Shown here in pieces: positions 45,001-56,379 of a DNA stretch of 64,000 nt (its first letter is position 1; each line of letters starts with the position of its first letter). The stretch is from Haemaphysalis longicornis. Its lineage: Eukaryota > Arthropoda > Arachnida > Ixodida > Ixodidae. The stretch lies in assembly GCA_013339765.2 (NCBI GenBank), contig CM023453.1:35012926-35076925 (forward strand). Reading direction: 5' to 3'. A model generated the notes under the pieces. That model was given only the letters and a program-made list of their open reading frames with translations. It was not told where the DNA came from and ran no database searches. A program made the position numbers and the translations under genes.

Positions 45001-48000
45001 CTTCAGAATTTTTCTAGCCAAACTCAGTTTTATTGGAAATCGTCATTTTGTTGGTAGTAAGCACTCCGGTGTGCCCTGCAGCTAAAATTTAGCAGTGTCA
45101 TTAGTTTACAACTGTAGTCTTTGCCATAAGCTAATGTAGATTCGAATAATTTAGGCATTTCTTTCATTTTTTTTTTTCAGCAATAAAGCCACAAACGTGT
45201 TTGCTTAAATTCTGTTGGTACTGCTCACTATATGGAGCACTTGGAACTTAATCTTGTAAGAGTGATGTACAATTGGAAAGGGTCTGGCGGCACTTTTTTT
45301 TCCCTCCTCAGAGCACCTAGTGAAAGAGGTGTGAGCCTAGGTTAGTATGTGCTGTTCGTTATGACCAAGCGAACCATTATATACATAAAGGTGGTGGTGT
45401 GTCTTCAAAGGTAATCAGGCATGTGTGCTTTGGACATAAAGGCAGCTTAGATGAAATTAGCATCAAAATCATGCATATGCAGCTTAGCCCAGTAATGTGT
45501 AATGGACAAAAGTGCGAATTTATTGTTTTAATAGTACATAGATGGGTTGTGCTATTGGCTATTCACTCCGTTGAATCTGTGATGCACTATTGGGGGCACT
45601 TTATTGTTTGTTTAAATTCCCACTGAAAACAGCATACGGTGTCTTAGCAGCATCGGCGTGGTTGGCGTTTTTAAAGGATGAGAGTCTTGGGATTTTCTTG
45701 GGGAACATTTTAGGCACAGTTTACCCTAAGTAAATAACTGAGAATACCAGTGTTATTTAATCAAAAAAGACACACAGGGTTGGCTCTTATGATAGCAGGT
45801 AAAAAAATAATGCATTAAAAATAATGTCAAAGTTGGGAAATAAAAGCATGGTGTCCCATCAATGTACATAACAAATGCTGAAAATTGGCTTGATTTAACA
45901 AACCTTTGTGTATTTGTCATGGGAGGAGGGAACGGGGAGGGAAGGTCTTGAGGGTGGGAAAGGGGAGAGTAGAGGGAGTTACATGGCATCAACTTTCGAT
46001 GACATTTGCAGTGAAGCAAACAGATACGCGGCCATTTTTTCCTCGCTAACTTCGCTCTGTGTGCGTGACTTCCTTGCCCTTGGCTTTGTTGCAGGCGTGA
46101 TTGTGGGTCATATTTATTACTTCCTCGAGGACGTCTTCCCAAACCAAAGAGGCGGGTTTCGCTTGCTGGCCACACCAAATTTCATGTGAGTTCTCACGCA
46201 TTGCGTCACGCAACTCTTTCCAGATTCCTTATCGAAGCCCTCATAAGCCATCTGCAGTATTCAAAGCATGTAGTGCAAATAAATTTGGTGATATCATCGA
46301 CAATGTGCTCATAAGGTGAAAACCTTGTGCTTTATAATCAAGCTTTACAATAATGCGACTAACCGAGGTCATATTACATGTTACAATGTCGACAGAAATG
46401 CCACAGGAGTTAGTCATGGTGAACAGATATTCTGTGTTTATTTTATCAGTACATTGAGCCTGTAGCTGATTGCCTTAAAAGTGAGCACAGTATGAAGATG
46501 AGAACCAAAAATAAAACAGACGCAGTCTTGCTGTAAAAAAAAAAAGGACACAAATCTGCAATCTCAGTGATTTTACACTTTTTTGTAAGCATGCTAAACT
46601 TGACCTAAAGGCACTCACTTTAAATGGTTTTTGTCCACGAATGACACGGGCAGAAATTAGATCACAGTGGGATCCCATGAGAGCTTCACCGTAAAATAAC
46701 CATGTACCAGCAATACGAGTGGTTAAGGTATTGCCACGCCTTTTATCAGTCAGGAAATTTTTGATAAGGTGCTCAGGGAAAACCTTGGAAACTCGAGGAA
46801 TCGCGAAAGGATAATTTGGCAGACCTGTTCTTTAGCCCACAAAACCTAGTAGAGCATTTCATGTGTGTAATAGCATGACCATAAGCTCTGTGCAAGCTTC
46901 AGATGATGTACCCCATGCTGAGGCTTAGATTTCTCTACAGTTGGACAATTTGAGCCTGTCTGAGCTATGAAACTTCCTAACGAGGAAGTGGGCACTCCGA
47001 GTTTTTGCTATTTCTTCCATTTTGACACTGCACGGTTGTGATAAAGTAAGCGATGCTTTCGTGTTCCTCTGTTACGAGGGCCACACAGATACACAATAAA
47101 AGCTCGATGATATGAATCTCAGCGGTCGTGTAAAATATTCGTATCATCCGAAATTTGTGTTACAAAAAAGCAAACAAAATCACCATTTAGAAAGCCAGAA
47201 AATCCATGCCTAGCCTTGAAGCAGTAAATCCAGCCTCCGGAGTCTGGAAAGGGCCCACTCCGGCAATAATGCGATGCTGTAGGCTTTTAAAGACGTTAGT
47301 CTTTCTGGGGTTACTTAAACCCAGAAATTTTGGTCTGCCTGTCTGTCTGTGACTCGATTCAGCTACCCAGCCAAAGTAAAGTAGATATTGCGCAATAGTC
47401 TTATATACTCACAGCCAAACATAACTGTCTAAGCCTGGTTTATATGTTCATACTTGTCAACTTTGTTGAACAAGAACAAGACATTACGCAAATATAAGAC
47501 AGGAAATTAGTACACAAGGGATATTTACAGTGTTCCTTTATTAAAAAATTTACGTATGCTTGGTTTTTTAATAGCAAATGATATTCTACATCTACTGCAG
47601 AAAACCGCCACCTGCTGTTGCCTGCGCCACCTCCTGGCGGCATATGAAAAATCACGCGGCAACAGCAACGAAAGGTTCCACTAGCTAGGTTCCACGTTCT
47701 GCTTGGAACACATGTGGAGCACGGCCACGCGGTTTTATAAATTTTGTAGTCGGCCGCCTCGATTCACGCGCGTCTCCGCCGTACTGCAGCGCTGGCATCG
47801 AGGAGCCAGACCTGTAGCAGTGGAACACGGTAAATTCAAATTGCCTTGTGCAAACCTTTAGTGTGTTTACCTTGGAATGAACGTGACGGTACAGGAACAG
47901 CATGAGAGGTGAGCGGGAAAGCAAAGGGGGGCATTTCCTTGGCAAATGTCTACAAAAACTATCTTTGTAGACATTGGCGGCGTATCTGCTCCTGTCATTG

Positions 48001-49267
48001 CAAATGCTGAAGGAGTATGCCAGCTATGTTCACCCCAGCAGCAGTAACCTCTGTAAGCCATGTCATAATGCACTTTCTTCCCCTCCTTTGCACCCGTGTT
48101 GGAGCATCGCCTATTTCGCATGATCTGATCCCGCCGACCAAGTGGACAAAGTCGATGCCGCTAGGCTGAGGTTGTTTGCAAGAACAGAGCGTTTTCTTTT
48201 TGGATCCTCAATGACCTTTCTTAAGAACTCCTGCTTCTCCCTAAATGAAAGCTCTTTTCACTTTCTGTCCGGGACTACGGAGATTTGCGTTGCAAGAACG
48301 TCTGTGGCACAGCTCAAGTGATGAAAAGTGGCAGGAAGAGGTTGCCGGGTATTGGGCCGCTTCAACTCCGTACGGTGCATGCAGTTGCCGCTGTGTTATT
48401 GGTTACCTTTCGCTGGCCATAAAAATAGTCCACTGGTTTTTCTTCTCTTTCCTAGTTTGTTTATTCCTCCCCCTTCAGAGGTGTCCTAGCTCCTTATCCC
48501 ATTCATTTATGGCACAGTCGGAAAGTGGAAAAAGGAGGTGCTGGTTTGCCTCTCCGTGCTTGGTGCAGCCTCCTGGCTTTTTTTTTAAATTTATTTTTGT
48601 TTTATTTTTGGCATTTTAGCATTTTTAGTTATTTCCCTTCCTATATGTTGTCTTTTGTATGCCTTATATTTATGTGCCCAGTGCATCGCCCGAGAAGGCC
48701 CTTGCGCTGTTGGTGAGCATTTAAAATAAATAAATAAATCGGTTTTTAGCAGTATTGGCCGACTCGCACAAACCGGTCAGTGACCGATAGAGTGGGAGAT
48801 GCCTCGGGGAGCCAGTACCACAGCACCGTCTTCCCTAATTATCTAGCAAAATAGTTTGTAGCTTGTATTAAGCTTGGCATATTTGCTATCACTCCATGGT
48901 TATTTTTTGGCTGAAGTGAAGTCGTATGCAGTGGTATGGTCTGTTTAAAGTCAGTCTCACCAAAACAAACATTTGTGATGTGAATGTTCTTCAATTATTA
49001 CAAACAAACGTAAAATGCGTGCCAATTTAAATGCTTGCAACACTGCAGAGATCGCACAACTGGTTTCGAAATTTGAATAAACTATTTTCAATATACTTAG
49101 CACCGCCGGTGGGTGTTTCCTCCGAGTTTGACGGGGACATTATTCTCTCTTGTTGCAGCAAACACCTGTTTGAGTCACCGCCGGCAGACCCCAACTACAA
49201 CCCACTGCCCGAGGACAGGCCGGGGGGCTTTGACTGGGGCAACAACGCAGGAAACAGGGGCGCCTAG
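39024..49267 (+). CDS. DERL2: Derlin-2 (ER-associated degradation), 6 exons
   Basis: Derlins are rhomboid-fold pseudoproteases of the ER membrane that help move misfolded proteins to the cytosol with HRD1 and p97. Exons: 39024-39116, 41815-41880, 43530-43697, 44545-44740, 46095-46185 and 49159-49267. Lengths total 723 nt in one frame, giving 240 residues (human DERL2 has 239). Exon 1 ends YTVACVLTTAAV, matching the family N-terminus, which fixes the start at 39024. Exon 2 holds ISPFQLYFNPTLIIKHYQ. Exon 3 holds the conserved WR of VWRLIT (55-56) and RYCRMLEEGSFRGRTADF. Exon 4 holds WSRRNPYFRLNFFGLINFQA. GVIVG (175-179) is the GxxxG motif, followed by HIYYFLEDVFPNQ. The tail DPNYNPLPEDRPGGFDW is typical of derlin-2, but the last residues (GNNAGNRGA) do not form the usual SHP box. 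PPV near residue 14 is PVV here. Confidence 0.94.
40858..41530. mobile_element. TIR element in DERL2 intron 1
   Basis: The left end CTGCACGCACATGAAAAATG continues into ACATTAAGTGCTTAATGCC. The right end reversed reads GTGCCACACGTACACGAAAA, then ATGGCATTAAGTGTTTAAGG. About 670 bp, no transposase frame. Confidence 0.65.
42434..43394. mobile_element. 961-bp DNA transposon remnant in DERL2 intron 2
   Basis: The left end TACCATATTTTCGTGCGTAA and right end reversed TACCGTATTTTTGCGCATAT match, and both run into A/C-rich repeats with GTGCGG or GTGGG. Inside, 43096-43173 reads WEDDLMYNSEDCGSSDSSSE and ends in a stop, like an acidic transposase C-terminus. The rest of the coding region is missing. Confidence 0.65.
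43797..44360. mobile_element. Fold-back MITE in DERL2 intron 3
   Basis: 564 bp with long imperfect arms of about 180 bp. The left end GGACATGGGTCTCAAAACAA equals the reverse complement of the right end (GGACATGGGTCTTAAAACAA) except for one base. Further inward both arms contain TTTTTGGAGGAACAATAGAC. An inner palindrome is formed by AACTAATTTTACAGCTCATT and its inverse. Related sequence lies at 23331 and 26665-26955. Confidence 0.85.
44755..44830. repeat. CAAAT-repeat LINE tail fragment
   Basis: CAAATCAAATCAAATCAATT follows directly after DERL2 exon 4's donor region; short pentamer repeats of this type end LINEs of several clades. Only about 70 bp can be assigned. Confidence 0.35.
48420..48740 (+). 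mobile_element. Possible LINE 3' end in DERL2 intron 5
   Basis: Ends with TGGTGAGCATTTAAAATAAATAAATAAATC-type tetranucleotide tail (AATAAATAAATAAAT, 48725-48739), typical of CR1/I-type LINE 3' ends. No coding part can be identified upstream, so this is tentative. Confidence 0.3.
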
Positions 49268-50340
49268 CTCTGGGGACGCAGCCTCCCCCTCTCACTGTTA
49301 CTGTTCTCACCATCAGTCCGAAATTGTTTGACGGCCTTGATGGGTGACCTGCGTGAAAGAAATTCTTTTTTTTTTTTTATTAAAAAAAGCTGTACATTTG
49401 TCATTTTTTGTTTTTATTTGGCGCTGCTTTGAGGCAGTAAGGTGCTGCTTGTAATGTTCGTGATGTTCCACAAATAGTCTTCTGTTTGTGTTCAATTAGG
49501 CCTTTTTGTAATGGAATTGGCTTCGACGTCATGACTTTCGGTGGTCATCAAAAGGTCGTGCTTATTCTAGGTCAGTTCTGTACGTTAGAGGCCATGTGAG
49601 GACAAAAAAAAAAGGAATGTATCTTTGCGAAGTCATGTTTGGGGACAACTACCTGCAGACCTCCTTTCGTTGTGATTGTACACAAACCTTTCTTTTGTAG
49701 GTTGTAGGTTGACTGCCACTAATGTTGGGCAAGTCTCCTCGGGAAAAAAAAAATGAGAAAGCTAACCTATGTTTGAATACCTGTCATAATCGTGACTCCC
49801 ATTTGTGGTATTTGAAGCAGACATGAGTGGACATGTGTGGCGGTTACAACAAAGCAGTGGTTATGACAAAGTAATCCAGACTTCATTGTGAGGTAATCCA
49901 GACTTCATTGTTGTGCGCCTGCCAGCTGCGAAAGAACGCGCCGAACAGTGCTACGGCAGCATACAGTACCAAAATAAAAATAACTTTCAGACAGGGATAC
50001 TAGCTTCGTTAGCTGCATTGTGGGTCTCGATGAAAAGAAATGAGGGTGCATGGGATAGAGTGACAATATTGATTGAACACTTGTTACCCATTGCCTGCGA
50101 GTGAGCCTTTTTGGATCCTAGCCTAGCAAGGGCATGGCGTGGTTGGCTACACCGGCTCAATTCTGCACTGCGACCGAAACTGACCGAGTTCAGCCTGCTT
50201 TTGTAGTAGCGAGAAGACAAAGTGTGTTCAGTTTTGAAATAAACACTTATTTTGTTACCATAATTGGGACTCTGTTGAAAAAAGCCATATTATATATTAT
50301 ATATATAGTAAGGAAATGAGGGGCTCGTTGAGGAAATATA
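49268..50340. other. 3' UTR and flank of DERL2
   Basis: An ATTAAA hexamer (49379-49384), about 110 bases after the DERL2 stop, is a possible variant poly(A) signal; AATAAA also occurs near 49974 and 50237. No other gene is visible here. Confidence 0.45.
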
Positions 50341-50359
50341 GGTCGGCGTGGCAGAAATA

Positions 50360-50703
50360 CAGAAAACATAGGTCGGCAGTCTACAACGCCCAAGGAGGCA
50401 TAGGGGTGTGTTAGGCTCTATTTTTACTACGGTTAATGAAGTTAGATTTTTTTTTTTTAATATAAAGAAGAAAGAAAGAAAGAAAAACACGCGCCAGAGT
50501 GGGGAACCGAACCACGCCGAATTGGTAAGGCATTCGAGATCTAATCGAAAGGCGTGGGTTCGGTCCCCACTCTGGGCGCGTGTTTTTCTTTCTTTCTTTA
50601 TTCTTTATATTAAAAAAAAATCTTAACTTCATTAACCGTAGTAAAAATAGAGCCTAACCACACCCCTATGCCTCCTTTGGCGTTGTAGACTGCCGACCTA
50701 TGT

Positions 50704-50708
<5 letters not shown>
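50360..50708. repeat. Fold-back repeat with tRNA-like centre
   Basis: Arms of about 150 bp: TAGGTCGGCAGTCTACAACG on the left pairs with CGTTGTAGACTGCCGACCTA on the right. Both arms carry the GAAAGAAAGAAAAACACGCG region and ACTACGGTTAATGAAGTTA. The centre (50492-50578) has an inverted pair GCGTGGGTTCGGTCCCCACT / AGTGGGGAACCGAACCACGC that looks like a Pol III B box on one strand. Confidence 0.85.

Positions 50709-50754
<46 letters not shown>
50709..50754 (+). repeat. (TA)23 microsatellite
   Basis: An uninterrupted TA dinucleotide run; a short (TA)6 resumes at 51655 on the far side of the adjacent transposon. Confidence 0.95.
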
Positions 50755-50757
<3 letters not shown>

Positions 50758-51654
50758 GGTGTCCCAGCTATCATGCACCAAGATTTAAAAAAAGAGAAAT
50801 AGCGTAACTCGAAGAAAACCTAGTGCATAATGTTTGCAGTACTGTGAAGAAGCGGAGAGTAATTTTTTCGTTAATGAGACTTAATTAATTAATTGTAATT
50901 AATTATCTAACTCGAGAAATACTGTCCTAATCACTAAAGTGTCAATGAGGCACTTGTAGGTAACCACGAGGGGCATCTAACTGCGCTATTTTCAGCGACA
51001 AACTAATTGCGTACTCATTTATTCTGACTGATAAAGGAAACCCGCGAAATATGAAAAATACCACGTGACGACGCTTACGCACGCATTGTAAAGCAGCGTC
51101 CCCAAACAAAGCTGATTGAAAGCAACTGCTTCGCCTGTTAGCCGCCCGAAGAGACAGCGCATCACCTTGATAATAGCATGCATGGAAGGAGCAGCAGCAG
51201 CAAGATTCGCGGGACGCGTGTGCAGATAAGGAACAAACTCGGTCGCGATTTCTTCTTTCTTTCTTTTGTCCATTTCATTCTGGCTAACTCAGAGGCAGCC
51301 TGTTTGAGGGCGTTGCTTTACGGTGCGCGCGGAGGCGCCGTCACGTGGTATTTTTCATATTTCGCGGGTTTCCTTTATCAGTCAAAATAAATGTGTACGC
51401 AATTAGTTCATCGCTGAAAATACCGCAGTTAGATGCCCCTCGTGGTTACCTTCAAGTGCCTCATTGACACTTTAGTGATTAGGACAGTATTTCTCGAGTT
51501 AGATAATTAATTACAATTAGTTAATTAAGTCTCATTAACGAAAAAAATACTCTCCGCTTCTTCACAGTACTGCAAACATTATGCACTAGGTTTTCTTCGA
51601 GTTACGCCTTTACTCTTTTTTTAAATCTTGGTGCATGATAGCTGGGACACCCTG
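50755..51654. mobile_element. 900-bp long-TIR element inserted in a TA microsatellite
   Basis: The left end CAGGGTGTCCCAGCTATCAT and right end (reversed, the same 20 bases) are identical. The arms extend over 300 bp (to about 51068 and from about 51340) with only scattered changes, sharing AACTCGAGAAATACTGTCCT and CACGTGGTATTTTTCATATT. TA flanks both sides, the target of Tc1/mariner-type transposases. The 270-bp loop has no transposase. Confidence 0.9.
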
Positions 51655-51666
51655 TATATATATATA

Positions 51667-53285
51667 CATACATTCTGCAAATCAAGCAGAAATATAATGT
51701 CGTACTTGGGGTTTGCTCCACTTTAAAATAACTCATTATTCTGGCCCCGCAAAAGTGGATGATTAGCGAAGTGTTTTAGCACATGACATAGAGGTGGTGG
51801 AAGTTAGGTGAAACATACGAGGAAATTTTATTTCTTTTTGGCATTAGCGGTGGTCATTCCTTAGAGGGAGACATACATGCACAAGGAATTAATTTGACTC
51901 TACAAATGTTAAAAATGGTGCCTAATAATGATAATTTATCCACTCCGGATGCATATCCAAGTGATGAGACGTATAGCTTGAAGTGAAAATCCTGCTTTGA
52001 ATGGCATGCGACTTTGGCAGTGACCATGTTCTAATAGCACACGCCCCGAAAAGCCAGTTTTCCAATGCCGGGCTGTTTGATCGCTTTTTAAAGTGCACAT
52101 TAAATAACACACTGTGTCACAGATTCACAGACACATAATTCTGACACGAACGGCAATATGCGTTTGCTTTTGTTGGGCCTTTCAATCTCGATTTTCCACT
52201 GAATCAAATTTAACAGCTACCAGGTGTTCAAATTTCAGCAAATTCTAGTACAGTCTTTGTAAATGCATTTGGGTAACCTTTGCCAGCAAAACTTGTCCGA
52301 TATCTCGACGGGCCCAAGACGTTTGCCAACCAAGGAGAAAAGTCCCTCCTAAAAGCAGATTTGCTCTCTTAGCTCTCTTATTGTTGCAAAAAATGTTTCC
52401 ACTAGCTTTACTGCAGTGCTAGCAGTAACAACCTGTATTCTCGTCTTTCTCTGAGAGGAGGGCCTAGTTTTTACGTGCTAACTTACTTTCACACCTCCAG
52501 CAGTACTTATGATGGAGAGCACCTGAGAACCGCTGAAGATCGATGGCACGCCTGATAGGTCCATAGGTGTGCACGCCTGATCCAACAGAGAATTAACATC
52601 CATAGATATAAGTCAAGCTACACTTTTAGGTGCTGCATACGAGGAAACTCCCTGGGGTACGAAACTCTCTATGGGCCACAGCCTTCCTATGAACCAGCTG
52701 CTGTAGAGCACGTGACTCAGGTAAAGCAACAAAAGGTACTTGCTTACTATAATTCCCAGCTCGCAAGAGGCCTGTAGACATTTTCTAAACAGCCTTTTCC
52801 AAATAGGAGAATAAGCCAACACACTCTCCGTGTACCTATTGAGGCGAAAGGTGCACTGTGGCACGTGGGGATAGCGCACTAGGAATATGGAGGCGGAGAG
52901 GGTAGTTTGAGGCTATACTACAAACCTAGCTCCTGAGGAACGCACGCCAATCCCCCTCCGCCACATGAATGTCTTATGAGGGCTGCTAGGCAGCTCCGGA
53001 CGGGTATATTTCGTAACATACCTATAGCAAAGTGTCCACGATACGTATACACGTCCACAGTGCAGTCGAAAGCTGACACTTCGTCAATCCACATGGGAAC
53101 GCCATAGTGAGGCTGTCCCAAAAATAAGAGACCCTAACGTGCAGCAGTACAAGGCCCCTCTGGCCAGTGACCGTTGTGAAGACCGGCTTGGCCAGGTGCA
53201 GTGGGCACACTAGGCAGCAGAGGCCATTGGAGCCCCGGACCAAGGGTACCACCCTTGCTGATCCCATCGGGAGATGAAGCATCAC
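51667..53285. other. Intergenic, nothing recognised
   Basis: AT-rich sequence without splice-compatible exons of recognisable content. Short open frames on both strands have no domain-like features. Confidence 0.4.
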
Positions 53286-53299
53286 AGGATGATTCCACG

Positions 53300-53432
53300 C
53301 AGTAGAACGGAAAGTTGAGCTAGTTGAATCTGATTCATGTTTAAAGCGCGGACAGACGATACACAAGAAGAGGGCAACAAGCGCTCGTGTTGTCCTCTTC
53401 TTGTGTATCGTCTGTCCGTGCTTTAAACATGA
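53300..53432. mobile_element. Short fold-back element with 11-bp target duplication
   Basis: A 99-bp near-perfect palindrome (53334-53432; arms include GCGCGGACAGACGATACACA and its inverse, centre AGCGCTC) plus a 34-bp left part. The whole is flanked by the direct repeat ATGATTCCACG at 53289-53299 and 53433-53443. Confidence 0.75.
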
Positions 53433-53859
53433 ATGATTCCACGAGGGAACGAACATGCGTGGACACGCGCATTTTTTGTTTTTCCCCATATTTTTATGAG
53501 TTATGTGCAAGCCAGAGAATAGCTTAAAACTGCAATCCGTATTCCTCTAGCATGCATGCCTCGCGAGAAAGATTTGCAAAGGTGGCGCGGGCTACGCGTG
53601 ATTTCCGGCGACTGCACTTTTTTCCAACTTCGGGGCTTTGCGCACGGCAAGGATTGATTGTTCTTACAAAAATTTGCTTAAAAAAAAAAACCACCAAAAT
53701 GTCAAACAGGTCAAAATGACAAATTTTGTGTTCTTCCGTGAAGAAAAAAATGTGAAATCGCGTCAGACGCTGGATTGCCGCTAACTTTGAAGCCCCGTAT
53801 CTCCGTATCTGTAATTGCGACCAACTTGTAGGTGGTAGCTAACATGTCGACCAGATACT

Positions 53860-54520
53860 AACAGCGAAGCTGTTTAGCAAATCGTAATTTTTCGTGTCCG
53901 CTGTTCAAAATACCAAGAAATTGCCCGAAGGGCGCACGTGGGCGCGGTCCTTGCGGCGATCGCCCGGCAGTTGACAAAACCAAGAAAATGCCTAGCGCTC
54001 GTGTGGGCGTGCCTCGCGACGTCCGCCCAGCGTTCCCTGCGCACGTTAGTCAAGCCAAGCATACCCACTTAGGGAGACTGGCCAAGAATGCGGCGACCGT
54101 CCGGCAGTTAAATAAACCAAGAAAAGGTCGAGCGCTCGTGTGTGCGTGCCTCGCGGCGACCACCCAGCGTCCCGGGTGCACGTTCGTCAAGCCAAGCATA
54201 CCCACTTATGGATATTGGCAAAGCTTAGTAAACAAAAAAAAAAAAAGAAACTGGAGCGTTCGTCGTAATCGCGGCAACACCTGCTCGGAACGAGAAAGAC
54301 CCCGTTTTAGCGTACGCCTCTCCAAGGTGATGAAAGAAAAATGAAAATGAAAGAATCCCACAAAAAATGAAAGAAGCCCACACTTATAGCAACAATGATG
54401 GAATAATGGTCGTTGCAGCAGCGAAGCAGCACCAAATCGGCTGCAATCGTGGACTTAAACCGTCGCGTGATGGCGTGCAGGTTGCGTACAGCTTCGCTAC
54501 CTTCAAGTCTTGCGCGTCAG
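53860..54520 (-). repeat. Longer inverted copy of the 38324-38660 repeat
   Basis: Carries about three diverged units, each with AAGAAAATGCC.AGCGCTCG-like sequence, a GCGTGCCTCGCG.CG segment, CACGTT.GTCAAGCCAAGCAT and ACCCACTTA. The right edge CTTCGCTACCTTCAAGTCTT is the reverse of the 38.3-kb copy's left edge. Confidence 0.75.
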
Positions 54521-54919
54521 TGTAAGCTTCCTTCATTTTTTTTGTAAACGTATCTGTAAAATATTGTTTGTCTATAAAAAATATAAGTACTATAGCAAAA
54601 AAAGATTTACTGCTGTGCTTTTTTCTGAAAAAGCGTAAGTTTACCGGTCTCGATTTTCTTCAAAGTTGGGAAAAAGAGACTCCTCAAGAGGGTCAACAGT
54701 ACGGCTGAAAAACATGTTCCATAATTTTGTTCATACAAAAAAGTTATAAGCGGCTGAAATCACGCGTTCGAGACGCGTCTCGGCGCCGTGTGCTCCGCTA
54801 CTGTCGCTGCTTTTCTGGCTTCGCGCTTTGATAAAACAGTGTCTGCTCGCATTCTGCGGCCACACCAGGTACTTTTCAACCGTTGACGTTCTTCTAAAGA
54901 GAAATCCTCGTTTTTAATT

Positions 54920-55250
54920 TTTTAACACGAAAGCGTTTTATTATGGGATACACAAACATTTGAGTGACGTCACATCCGTCACGGAAATGACGCCAGTACA
55001 ACGAAGCAAGTTGCCTGTAAAGGCTGCACCCCTGCATACAGGGTCTTCTTGTGGGGAAGCAACTTTTAGAACAAAGAGTACGTTGTACTTAGGGTTGTTC
55101 GTTTTCGGGTTTTACATTGTAACATGAAAGTGTTTTATGCCGGGATACACCAAGATTTAACTGACCTCATATCTGTCACGGAAATGGCGCCAGCACACCT
55201 TTTCCGAAGCGACCCCTCAGAAGGACGTCGCTGAGGGGTCGCCCTGCAAA
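54920..55250 (-). repeat. Second copy of the 195-bp two-unit tandem repeat, inverted
   Basis: GGAAATGACGCCAGTAC (at 54983) and GGAAATGGCGCCAGCAC (at 55180) are 197 bp apart, with TTAACACGAAAGCGTTTTAT at the start and GCACCCCTGCATACAGGGTC in the spacer. All are the reverse complement of the 9408-9690 copy. The flank GCGACCCCTCAG..GGACGTCGC also matches the flank near 9350-9400. Confidence 0.85.
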
Positions 55251-55259
55251 ATTAGATGA

Positions 55260-56370
55260 CCAGCGAGAACGTGACATATAGGTAACACAGACGTTAGGTG
55301 AAAGGTACATGGTAATTTTATTTCACTTGAGCGCTGACGGCGGCAATCCCTAAGAAGGACGCATACGCACGCACACTTTTATTTTGACTCTACTGATCAT
55401 AAAAAAAATTCACGCATCTCCACGAAGTGAATCATGACGAGTGGGCGAAGCACTGGGAATCGTTCTTACCGTAAATCACCCGTGGCATTGCCCACTCGCG
55501 CGTGTAAATGAGTGACAACGCGTGTGTACGGTACATACAATTCCAATCCATTACAATTCAATTTAATCCAATACAATCCATTTCAATACAATCCAATGCT
55601 CCTCGCGCATGCGCAGCACGTCTCTCCAGAAGCTCTCTATCTCTCTCTAACCTTTTGTGAACATTTTATTTTGTTCTTGTGAACCTTTTGTTCACAGATG
55701 TTTCGATTTACACGATGCTGTGTCGTGACCACGGACGCCGAACATGGCTCGGCCTTAAGGTGCCTCGCCCCTAAAAGTGGTGCCCATTAATAATGCCTAC
55801 TCCACTCCAAACACATGTCCAAGTGACGAAGTCCAAAACATGTTTTGAACGACGTGCGATTTTGACGGTCGTCGCGTTCTAATAGCACGCACACACCGGG
55901 ACGTTCGTTTTCCAACGCCACGTGCTCGGTCGGCTTATCAGGCGTACACTACGTCACGCACTACGTCATATTTTCACGAAGAGATGTATCTCCGATGCGA
56001 GTGACGGTATGCGTTTGCTATTGGCGATAAGCTTGGTTTTGTAAGCTGGCTTTCCCACACTGCGTTTCCCACGCGCGCGTGGGGACGCCATAAAATCCCA
56101 GATCCTAAACATAGAAGCTTCGCTTAAATAGACACGCTCTCCAGTGTCGTGCGTTGACGACAACGGCCCGTGCCGCCGCCGAGGAGGCTTCAACGTCAAC
56201 TCGTGGGACTGTTCGCCGTGAATGGCCGTTTTCATAGCCAAAAACGCAAGCGCTTGAGGAAAGCCTCCTTTGGGAGCGGCCACTCTGCGCCTTGAGCGGT
56301 ACGTAACACTGGTACCGGTCGGTAAATATCATACAGGACTCTATAAGTGACGCCGACGAGCCATTGAAGG
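55260..56370. other. Repeat-like intergenic tract
   Basis: Contains short tandem variation around CAATCCATTACAATTCAATT (55540-55600) and CTCTCTATCTCTCTC (55633-55648). The minus-strand open frame at 55966-56283 has no recognised domain. No gene was supported. Confidence 0.35.
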
Positions 56371-56379
56371 AAAAGATGA

